This document shows positions 10,811-18,770 of a stretch of DNA of 34,475 bases, in pieces (the first letter of the stretch is position 1; each line of letters starts with the position of its first letter). The position numbers and the translations under genes were made by a program. The notes beneath the pieces are model-generated. The model was not told the origin of the DNA. It worked only from the letters and a program-made list of their open reading frames with translations, and ran no database searches. Location: the NCBI GenBank assembly GCA_018883635.1, contig JAHLFT010000065.1, forward strand, positions 1 through 34,475, read 5' to 3'. The DNA comes from Candidatus Lactobacillus pullistercoris (GTDB taxonomy: Bacteria; Bacillota; Bacilli; Lactobacillales; Lactobacillaceae).

Positions 10811-11809
10811 ATGAAAAAAATTGCAATTGATGCAATGGGCGGTGAAAATGCGCCTCAAGCAATTGTTGACGCAATCTTAAAAGTTAGAAGTGAATTGCCT
10901 GATACAAAATTTATTTTGTTTGGCGATAAGGAAAAAATTAAACAAAGTATTCCGGCCGATAAAATTAATGATCAACTAGAAGTAGTTCCTACAACCGAAA
11001 TTATTAATGATGAAGATGAACCAGTTAAGGCAATTCGGCAGAAGAAAGATTCATCAATGGTAGTAGCTGCTCGCTATGTTAAAAGCGGTAAAGCAGACGC
11101 TCTATTTTCAATGGGGAATACTGGAGCATTGTTAGCTTGTGGAATTTTCATTATTGGAAGAATTAAAGGAATCACCCGACCTGGTCTTATGCCAACTTTA
11201 CCTGTTCAAAATTCAGACAAGGGTTATAATTTAATCGATGTTGGAGCTAATGCCCAAACAAAGCCTGAATATATTTTGCAATGGGCGGAAATGGCGGCTT
11301 TTTATGCCAAAGAAATTAGAGGGATTGAAAATCCGCGTGTAGCGCTTTTAAACAATGGCTCTGAAGATGATAAGGGTGATGAAGTCCACCAAAAAGCCTA
11401 TGAATTGCTAAAAAATAGTGATTTGAACTTCATTGGTAACATCGAAGGTAATGAATTAATGACTGGAAAAACCGATGTTGCAGCTATGGATGGCTTTTCT
11501 GGTAATATTGCCTTGAAGAGTATTGAAGGAATGGCCAGTGTTCTTCTTCATTCATTAAAAGATAGTTTATTAAACAATGGTTTAATGACTAAAGTTGGTG
11601 CACTTTTAATTAAAAATGCAGTCAATGATCTTAAGAATAAATATGATACTGCGCGTTATGGCGGTGCCGTTTTAATGGGAATTAATGCTCCTGTCGTTAA
11701 AACTCATGGTAGAAGTGATTACCGTCCGATTTATTATACTTTAAAGCAAATAGATAAAATATTAGATCAAAATTTGATTGAAGATATTAAGCAAAAGTTT
11801 GCTAAATAA
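10811..11809 (+). CDS. plsX: Phosphate acyltransferase PlsX
   Basis: IAIDAMGGENAP, SMGNTGALLACG, LIDVGANAQTKPEYILQWAEM, DGFSGNIALKS. Confidence 0.96.
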   Translation: MKKIAIDAMGGENAPQAIVDAILKVRSELPDTKFILFGDKEKIKQSIPADKINDQLEVVPTTEIINDEDEPVKAIRQKKDSSMVVAARYVKSGKADALFSMGNTGALLACGIFIIGRIKGITRPGLMPTLPVQNSDKGYNLIDVGANAQTKPEYILQWAEMAAFYAKEIRGIENPRVALLNNGSEDDKGDEVHQKAYELLKNSDLNFIGNIEGNELMTGKTDVAAMDGFSGNIALKSIEGMASVLLHSLKDSLLNNGLMTKVGALLIKNAVNDLKNKYDTARYGGAVLMGINAPVVKTHGRSDYRPIYYTLKQIDKILDQNLIEDIKQKFAK

Positions 11810-11828
11810 TGAAAGAAGGAATTAATTT

Positions 11829-12068
11829 ATGTCAGAAGAAGAAATTTTTAATAAGATAAAAAAGTTAATCGCCGAAAACTTTGAAATCGATGAAGAAAAG
11901 ATTACTGAAAACACAAATTTTAAAAATGATTTGGATGCTGATTCAATTGACTTAGTAGAATTCATTCTTCAATTAGAAGATGAATTTGGATCAGAAATTC
12001 CTGATGAAGAAGCAGAAAAAATTAATACTGTTGGCGATGCAGTTGCTTATATCAAAGATAACCAATAA
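11829..12068 (+). CDS. acpP: Acyl carrier protein
   Basis: 79 aa acidic protein with phosphopantetheine site DLDADSIDLVEFI. Confidence 0.94.
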   Translation: MSEEEIFNKIKKLIAENFEIDEEKITENTNFKNDLDADSIDLVEFILQLEDEFGSEIPDEEAEKINTVGDAVAYIKDNQ

Positions 12069-12082
12069 ATTGAGTATATAAA

Positions 12083-12115
12083 AAAGCCGTTCTGTATTTG
12101 CAATAGACCGGCTTT
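12083..12115 (+). terminator. Intrinsic terminator after acpP
   Basis: AAAGCCGTTCT / AGACCGGCTTT stem with one mismatch; short weak T tail. Confidence 0.65.
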
Positions 12116-12193
12116 GTGTTTATAATTAGAAAATAAATTAAGAGAATTTAAGCACCTTTTAATAAATATGTTTTCGAGATGGAGGAATGACCT

Positions 12194-13219
12194 TTGGAAA
12201 AGCAGAGCGATCTCTTATTAGATATTCAGCATTTGCATACTGCGTATCGGTTACAAGGTAAGTTTTATGATGCTGCTGATAATATTAATCTAACACTGAA
12301 ACGAAATGAAGTGCTAGCAATCGTTGGTGAATCTGGCTGTGGCAAAAGTACAATTGCTTCAAGTATCGTTGGTTTATATGATCATAAAAATACTAAAGTA
12401 ACTGGCGATATTCTTTATAATGAATTGAATTTAGTTGGCTTAAATGAGTCACTTTTTAATAAGATTCGTGGAGACAAGATAGGAATTATCTTCCAGGATC
12501 CTCTAGCTAGTTTAAATCCTTTGATGCGTGTTGGTGATCAAGTAGCGGAAACACTTTATTATCATACAGATATGGATGAAAAGCAGCGTTATGCTATGGT
12601 AATTGAATTATTTAACCAAGTTGGGATGCCTCGTCCTGAAGAAATGTATGCAATGTATCCGCATGAATTGTCTGGTGGTTTACGTCAACGTGTAGTTATT
12701 GCGATGGCGATTGCATGTAAGCCAGAGATTATTATTGCTGATGAACCAACTACTGCATTGGATGTAACTATTCAGGCTCAAATTCTTGATTTGCTTGAAA
12801 AAATCCAACAACAATCTAATTCAGGTATTATCCTTATTACTCACGATTTGGGTGTTGTTGCTGAAACTGCAGACGAAGTTGCTGTAATGTATGGTGGTCA
12901 AATCGTAGAAAAATCAGATGTTAAGACCATTTTTGAACATCCACTTCATCCTTATACTCGCTCTTTGCTTAATTCAATGCCACAAACTGATGATGATAGC
13001 GACGAACAACTTCATGTTATTCACGGTACTGTTCCATCTTTGAAAAACATGCCACGTGAAGGTGATCGTTTTGCAGCAAGAATCCCTTGGATTCCTGAAA
13101 GCGCTCATGAAAAAGATCCAAAGATGCATGAAGTTGAACCAGGTCATTGGGTAAGATGTACCTGTTGGAAGACGTTCCACTTTGAGAATGAAGATTCTAA
13201 AGTAGTAAGTGGGGAATAA
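12194..13219 (+). CDS. oppD: Oligopeptide ABC transporter ATP-binding protein OppD
   Basis: Walker A GESGCGKST, signature LSGGLRQR, Walker B IIIADEPT; OppD-type C-terminal peptide-transporter domain; TTG start with GGAGG 8 nt upstream. Confidence 0.93.
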   Translation: MEKQSDLLLDIQHLHTAYRLQGKFYDAADNINLTLKRNEVLAIVGESGCGKSTIASSIVGLYDHKNTKVTGDILYNELNLVGLNESLFNKIRGDKIGIIFQDPLASLNPLMRVGDQVAETLYYHTDMDEKQRYAMVIELFNQVGMPRPEEMYAMYPHELSGGLRQRVVIAMAIACKPEIIIADEPTTALDVTIQAQILDLLEKIQQQSNSGIILITHDLGVVAETADEVAVMYGGQIVEKSDVKTIFEHPLHPYTRSLLNSMPQTDDDSDEQLHVIHGTVPSLKNMPREGDRFAARIPWIPESAHEKDPKMHEVEPGHWVRCTCWKTFHFENEDSKVVSGE

Positions 13220-13222
13220 TCA

Positions 13223-14188
13223 ATGTCAAAAGAAATCATTCAAATCAAAGATTTAAAAGTTCATTACCCAATTCGTTCCGGATTTTGGAATAGAATTACG
13301 GATTATGTTAGAGCTGTAGATGGAATTAACCTAACCATTAATGAAGGTGAGACTTATGGTCTAATCGGAGAATCAGGTTCAGGAAAATCAACTACAGGCA
13401 AGGCAATTGTTGGTATTGAAAAGGTTACAGCGGGTTCTATTCTATACAAAGGAAAAGATATTACCAAGAGCTCAGTTCGTCGACAATTAAATTACAATAA
13501 AGATGTTCAAATGATTTTCCAAGATTCAATGTCAAGTTTGAATCCTAGAAAGAGAATTGAAGATATCATTGCTGAACCAATTAGAAACTTTGAAAATTTA
13601 ACAACAGATCAAGAAAAAGAAAGAGTTCAGGAATTATTAGATATTGTTGGTATGCCAAGTGATGCTATTTATAAGTATCCTCACGAATTCTCTGGTGGTC
13701 AGAGACAAAGAATTGGTGTGGCTAGAGCAGTAGCTACAAATCCTAAGTTAATCGTTGCGGATGAACCTACTTCAGCTTTGGATTTGTCTGTTCAAGCACA
13801 AGTTTTAAACTTTATGAAGAACATTCAGCAACAATATAATATTGCCTATTTATTTATTTCACACGATTTAGGTGTTATTCGTCACATGTCCGAAAATATC
13901 GCGATTATGAACCGCGGTCGTTTAGTAGAAGTAGGAACTAAAGAAGATATTTATAATAATCCAGTTCATATTTATACTAAGAGATTACTAGCAGCTATTC
14001 CTAAAGTAGATGTTGAACATCGTGAAGAACACAAAAAGCAAAGATTAGCTGTTGAGGCGGAATATCGTAATGATCAGGGCAAATGGTATGACAAAGACGG
14101 AAGAGTCTTTCCATTACAAAAGATCAGTGCTACACACTCAGTAGCTTTACCGGCTGATGAAATAAATGAAGTGAAGGAGGAAAACTAG
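13223..14188 (+). CDS. oppF: Oligopeptide ABC transporter ATP-binding protein OppF
   Basis: GESGSGKSTTGKAIVG, FSGGQRQR, LIVADEPTSALDLSVQAQ. Confidence 0.93.
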   Translation: MSKEIIQIKDLKVHYPIRSGFWNRITDYVRAVDGINLTINEGETYGLIGESGSGKSTTGKAIVGIEKVTAGSILYKGKDITKSSVRRQLNYNKDVQMIFQDSMSSLNPRKRIEDIIAEPIRNFENLTTDQEKERVQELLDIVGMPSDAIYKYPHEFSGGQRQRIGVARAVATNPKLIVADEPTSALDLSVQAQVLNFMKNIQQQYNIAYLFISHDLGVIRHMSENIAIMNRGRLVEVGTKEDIYNNPVHIYTKRLLAAIPKVDVEHREEHKKQRLAVEAEYRNDQGKWYDKDGRVFPLQKISATHSVALPADEINEVKEEN

Positions 14189-14190
14189 GG

Positions 14191-15150
14191 ATGTGGAAGA
14201 CTGTTCTTAGACGTTTATTAATTATGATCCCCCAATTAATAATTTTAAGTATCATCGTTTTTGCTTTGGCTAAATTGATGCCTGGGGATCCTTTTACCGG
14301 ATTAATTAATCCAAATACAGACCCTAAAGAATTAATTCGTTTAAAACAAGAAGCTGGATTATATGATCCGATGTGGGTGCAATACTTTAGATGGATCGGT
14401 AATTTATTCCATGGTGATTTGGGAATGAGTTACATTCAAAAGGTGCCTGTAACATCATTAATTGCTAGTCGTGCGGTTAATACTTTCTGGCTTTCTCTTT
14501 TAACCGTTATCTTAACTTATGCAATTGCCGTTCCAATGGGAATTACTCAAGGTCGTTATCAAGATAAATGGCAAGATCAAGCAATCCAAATTTTTAACTA
14601 TATTACTTTCGCAGTACCAGGTTTTGTTGTTTATATTTTAGGTTTATGGCTATTTGGCTATACATTAAATTGGTTCCCAATTTCAGGTTCTGTTTCCGCC
14701 AATGCTTCTGGATTCTTTGGCATCCTTTTGAGTCGATTAGATCATATGATTTTGCCAGCAATTTTGGCAGCAATTATCTCAACTACAGTTACTGTTCAGT
14801 ATTTAAGAACTGGAATTGTTGATAATAAAGTTGAAGATTATGTCAGAACTGCTCGTTCAAAAGGTGTTCCGGAAAAAGTTGTTTTCAACAAACATATTTT
14901 AAGAAACTCATTATTACCAATTGCAGCTTTCTTTGGTAATACAATTACTGGTTTGCTTAGTGGTTCCGTAATTATTGAAACAGTTTTTAGTTATCCTGGT
15001 ATGGGTAAATTATTTATAGATTCAATTTCACAACGTGATTACACTACTTTGACGGCCTTAATCTTAATTTATGGTATTTTAACCTTAATCGGTAACTTGT
15101 TATCTGACATTATTATGAGTATTGTCGATCCAAGAATTAGAATTCAGTAG
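14191..15150 (+). CDS. oppB: Oligopeptide ABC transporter permease OppB
   Basis: Multi-pass permease; binding-protein-dependent permease (EAA-type) region DYVRTARSKGVPEKVVFNKHILRNSLLP; position in operon. Confidence 0.93.
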   Translation: MWKTVLRRLLIMIPQLIILSIIVFALAKLMPGDPFTGLINPNTDPKELIRLKQEAGLYDPMWVQYFRWIGNLFHGDLGMSYIQKVPVTSLIASRAVNTFWLSLLTVILTYAIAVPMGITQGRYQDKWQDQAIQIFNYITFAVPGFVVYILGLWLFGYTLNWFPISGSVSANASGFFGILLSRLDHMILPAILAAIISTTVTVQYLRTGIVDNKVEDYVRTARSKGVPEKVVFNKHILRNSLLPIAAFFGNTITGLLSGSVIIETVFSYPGMGKLFIDSISQRDYTTLTALILIYGILTLIGNLLSDIIMSIVDPRIRIQ

Positions 15151-15161
15151 GAGGAGAAAAA

Positions 15162-16079
15162 ATGGCTAAAGATAAATCTTTAAAAAAGAATAATAATGAT
15201 GATGCTAAAAAGAATACTCCTCCTTCAGGCTTTAGAATAATTTGGCGCGAAATTATGCATGAACCAAGTGCAAGATTTGCCTTGTTCATTGTAGTTGCTA
15301 TTTTACTTTTCTGTTTTGTTGGATCACTCTTTTTAAACAAAGCCCAATTGACAGAAATCAACATTATGGATTCTTATGATGCTTGGGGTGTAGATGGCCA
15401 TATCTTCGGAGCAGATGAAGGTGGTCGTGATATCTTTAAACTATTAATCATGGGTGGACGTAATTCAATCATGATTGGTATATCAGTTACTCTTATTTCC
15501 TTAGTAGTTGGTTTAGTAATTGGGATGTTTGCAGGTTACTATGGCGGTATTATTGATAATATCGTTATGAGAATTGTGGACTTTATCCAGATTATGCCAC
15601 AATTCCCAATCTTAATCGTTTTAGCAACGGTTATTCCAAACTATAACGCATATACTTTAGTAGCAATGATTTCAATTTTTGGTTGGACTGGTGAAGCTAG
15701 ATACTATCGGAGTTTTGTATTAGCGCAGCGAGAAAGAGAGTATGTTCTTGCTTCGAAGACTTCTGGATCCACGGATTTACAAATTATGTATCGTGAAGTT
15801 TTGCCAAATATCAGTTCAATGTTAATTGTTGATATTGTTCTAGGTGTTGCTGGAAATATCGGTATTGAAACTGGGCTTTCATTTATTGGATATGGACTTC
15901 CAATTACTACACCATCGCTTGGTACTTTAATTGGATATGCTAATGATCCAACCAATGTTACTACGAGACCATGGTTATGGCTCCCAGCTACAATCTTATT
16001 ATTAATTATATCTTTGAGTATTAACTATGTTGGTCGTGCTTTACAAAAAGCAGCCGATTCTCGTCAAAGAGAAGCTTAA
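15162..16079 (+). CDS. oppC: Oligopeptide ABC transporter permease OppC
   Basis: OppC-like GADEGGRDIF, EYVLASKTSGSTDLQIMYREVLPN, GLSFIGYGLP. Confidence 0.93.
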   Translation: MAKDKSLKKNNNDDAKKNTPPSGFRIIWREIMHEPSARFALFIVVAILLFCFVGSLFLNKAQLTEINIMDSYDAWGVDGHIFGADEGGRDIFKLLIMGGRNSIMIGISVTLISLVVGLVIGMFAGYYGGIIDNIVMRIVDFIQIMPQFPILIVLATVIPNYNAYTLVAMISIFGWTGEARYYRSFVLAQREREYVLASKTSGSTDLQIMYREVLPNISSMLIVDIVLGVAGNIGIETGLSFIGYGLPITTPSLGTLIGYANDPTNVTTRPWLWLPATILLLIISLSINYVGRALQKAADSRQREA

Positions 16080-16085
16080 AACTAA

Positions 16086-16115
16086 AAGAAGCGAGGATAG
16101 CTCGCTTCTTTTTTT
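16086..16115 (+). terminator. Intrinsic terminator between oppC and oppA
   Basis: AAGAAGCGAG-GATAG-CTCGCTTCTT followed by a T tract. Confidence 0.92.
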
Positions 16116-16151
16116 GCCTAAAAATCAGGTTATTATAAATTTCATTTTTAG

Positions 16152-16180
16152 TTCACAATTAATTAATTTTGTGCTATGAT
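16152..16180 (+). promoter_or_regulatory. Candidate oppA promoter, extended -10
   Basis: TTCACA-N17-TATGAT with TGC before the -10, between the oppC terminator and oppA. Confidence 0.75.
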
Positions 16181-16216
16181 TAACACGTCAACTTGAAAAA
16201 ACGGAGGTTATACCTA

Positions 16217-17968
16217 ATGAAAAATTATAAAATCTTGGGTTCTATCGGATTAGTAGCGGGTGCTGCTTTAGCCCTTTCTGCTTGTGGCTCAAAGAATAAT
16301 GATAATAATGATGCTGCAAAAGAAAAGTTTCCTGAAACAGTTCCAACTAAAACTCCTAAAAATGGTGGAACATTAAAATATGCTGTAGAAACTGAAACTC
16401 CATTCAAAGGAATCTTTGAAGACACTTTACAAGATGATTCTAGTGATGCTGATGTTTCTCAATTCGGTATGGAAGGTTTGTTCCATGCAAACTCTAGTTA
16501 CGTTATTGATAACAAAGGTGCTGCAACCTTTAAGTTAGACTACAAGGCTAAGACTATTACCATTAAAGTTAAAAAGGGCGTTAAATGGTCAGATGGTAAG
16601 CCAGTTGTAGCTAAGGACATTGAATATCCATACGAAATTATCGCAAATCCTGACAGTGGCTCTTCAAGATATACTTCTTCACTTCAAGAAATTGTCGGCT
16701 TAAAGGAATTCCACGATGGTAAGGCTAAGACAATTTCAGGTATTGAAATGCCTAAGGGTGCAAACGGTGATACTGTAATTCTTCACTTTAAGCACATGCA
16801 CGCTGGTATGAATATGTATGGTTCAGGTTACTTCTGGAAATCAGCTTCACCATACCACTACTTAAAAGATGTACCTATGAAGAAACTTAAGTCTTCAGAT
16901 AAGGTACGTAAAAATCCAATTTTCTTTGGCCCATTCAAGATTGATAAAGTTGTCAGTGGTCAATCTGTAACTTGGTCACCAAACAAATATTACTGGAAGG
17001 GTAAACCACACCTTAACAAGATTGTCGCAACTGTAATTTCTTCAAATTCAGCTGCTGAAGCAACTAAGTCACACAAGTTTGACGTTTTACAAGTTGTTAA
17101 CTCACAATGGAAGCAAGTAAAGGGCACAAAGGGCTTTAACTTTGTTGCAAATACTCCGTTATCATATGAGTACCTTGGTTTCAAGGTTGGTAAGTGGGAC
17201 CAAAAAGCAGGCAAGAACGTAATGGACAAGAATTCTAAGATGAATAATAAGTCTTTACGTCAAGCTATTGCTTATGCTATGAATGTTGATCAAGTTAACC
17301 AAAAGTACACCCAAGGTTTGACATTCAGAATCCCAACATTGATTCCAAAGGGCTTTGGTGAATTTTACGACAAAGACATCAAGGGTTACACATACAACTT
17401 AAAGAAGGCTAACGAAATTCTTGATAAAGCAGGCTACAAGAAGAAAGGCGAATACCGTGTTCAACCAAATGGTAAGCCTTTGACTATTAGATTAGCTGCT
17501 AGAACTGGTAGTTCAATTCAAGAACCAATCATTCAAAACTACATCCAACAATGGAAGAAGATTGGCTTGAATGTTAAATTAACTCAGGGTCGTTTAATTG
17601 AATCTAACTCATTCTATGACAAGATTCAAAACGACGATCCAAGTGTTGATATGTTTATGGGTGGTTGGTCACTTGCTGCTGAACCATCACAAAACGACCT
17701 TTATGGTGAATCAGCACCATTTAACTTCAGCCGGTTCGTAACTAAGCGTAACAGCCAATTGCTTGAAGAAATGGATAGTACTAAAGCTGAAAATAATGAG
17801 TACAGAAAGAAAGTTCTTTACGAATGGCAAAAGTACATGTTTGATGAAGCTTATGTTGTTCCTATTTCAAACTCATACCAAATTACAGCTGTTAACAGCA
17901 AGTTAACCGGCTTCTCTGTAGCAGACGGCACTACTTTAGGCTGGAACGATGTTGCTTTTACTAAGTAA
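16217..17968 (+). CDS. oppA: Oligopeptide ABC transporter substrate-binding lipoprotein OppA
   Basis: Signal peptide with lipobox LSAC^G; SBP_bac_5-like GVKWSDGKPVVAKDIEYPYE; ATG 16217 follows GGAGG (the TTG at 16193 is not needed). Confidence 0.93.
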   Translation: MKNYKILGSIGLVAGAALALSACGSKNNDNNDAAKEKFPETVPTKTPKNGGTLKYAVETETPFKGIFEDTLQDDSSDADVSQFGMEGLFHANSSYVIDNKGAATFKLDYKAKTITIKVKKGVKWSDGKPVVAKDIEYPYEIIANPDSGSSRYTSSLQEIVGLKEFHDGKAKTISGIEMPKGANGDTVILHFKHMHAGMNMYGSGYFWKSASPYHYLKDVPMKKLKSSDKVRKNPIFFGPFKIDKVVSGQSVTWSPNKYYWKGKPHLNKIVATVISSNSAAEATKSHKFDVLQVVNSQWKQVKGTKGFNFVANTPLSYEYLGFKVGKWDQKAGKNVMDKNSKMNNKSLRQAIAYAMNVDQVNQKYTQGLTFRIPTLIPKGFGEFYDKDIKGYTYNLKKANEILDKAGYKKKGEYRVQPNGKPLTIRLAARTGSSIQEPIIQNYIQQWKKIGLNVKLTQGRLIESNSFYDKIQNDDPSVDMFMGGWSLAAEPSQNDLYGESAPFNFSRFVTKRNSQLLEEMDSTKAENNEYRKKVLYEWQKYMFDEAYVVPISNSYQITAVNSKLTGFSVADGTTLGWNDVAFTK

Positions 17969-17994
17969 TAATTAGGTATAACAAGTAAAAAAAG

Positions 17995-18027
17995 AAAGAC
18001 TACTTTTTATGAAAGTAGTCTTTTTTG
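17995..18027 (+). terminator. Intrinsic terminator after oppA
   Basis: AAAGACTACTTT-TTATG-AAAGTAGTCTTT then T-rich tract. Confidence 0.93.
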
Positions 18028-18041
18028 TCTACGTTTAAAAC

Positions 18042-18050
18042 TGGTATAAT
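18042..18050 (+). promoter_or_regulatory. Candidate rnc promoter, extended -10 (TGGTATAAT)
   Basis: ACTGGTATAAT just after the oppA terminator and 25 nt before the rnc ATG; no clear -35. Confidence 0.65.
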
Positions 18051-18074
18051 TTAAAAGTACGAAAGGCGATTAAG

Positions 18075-18758
18075 ATGGTTAGCACAAAATTTTTAAAACA
18101 ATTAAACGATAAATATCAAATTAAATTTAGAAATGAAAAATTATTAGAAGAGGCATTTACTCATTCTTCTTATGCCAATGAGCATCCTAATGGTGTTCGG
18201 GATTACGAAAAGTTAGAATTTTTGGGAGATGCGGTTCTTGAAATAGCAGTTTCTGATTATCTTTACCGTCATTATCCTGAATTAAATGAAGGTGAATTGA
18301 CTAGAATGCGGTCAAACATCGTAAGAACTGAGGGATTTTCAGAATTTGCAATCGAATGTGGTTTTCAAGATGAAATCAATTTAGGTAATGGAGAAGAAAA
18401 AGCTGGCGCAAGACACAGAAAGACGTTACTTGAAGACGTATTTGAGGCCTTTAATGGTGCTTTATACCTTGATCAAGGTATGAAGGCAGTTACCCATTTT
18501 CTTCATTTAACTGTCTATCCTTTGATTGCAAAAGGTGAATTTGATGATTCTCGTGATTATAAGACTGATTTGCAGGAATTATTGCAGAAAAACGGCCCCG
18601 TTAATATTGAATATGAAACGATCAGTGAAACACAATTGCCATCTCACTTTGTGGTTGAATTGAAAATTAATGATCAAGTTAAGTCCCATGGAGAAGGACA
18701 CAATAAAAAGGCAGCAGAACAGCAAGCAGCAAAAAAGGCTTTACAAGAGCTTGAATAG
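18075..18758 (+). CDS. rnc: Ribonuclease III
   Basis: EKLEFLGDAVLE signature, KTLLEDVFEAFNGALY, C-terminal dsRBD (GHNKKAAEQQAAKKAL). Confidence 0.97.
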   Translation: MVSTKFLKQLNDKYQIKFRNEKLLEEAFTHSSYANEHPNGVRDYEKLEFLGDAVLEIAVSDYLYRHYPELNEGELTRMRSNIVRTEGFSEFAIECGFQDEINLGNGEEKAGARHRKTLLEDVFEAFNGALYLDQGMKAVTHFLHLTVYPLIAKGEFDDSRDYKTDLQELLQKNGPVNIEYETISETQLPSHFVVELKINDQVKSHGEGHNKKAAEQQAAKKALQELE

Positions 18759-18770
18759 GAGGTCAAGGAC

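Noticed and set aside
10566-10874. 102-aa minus-strand ORF across the recG/plsX junction
   Set aside because: Antisense to conserved coding sequence on both sides; low-complexity composition, no support.
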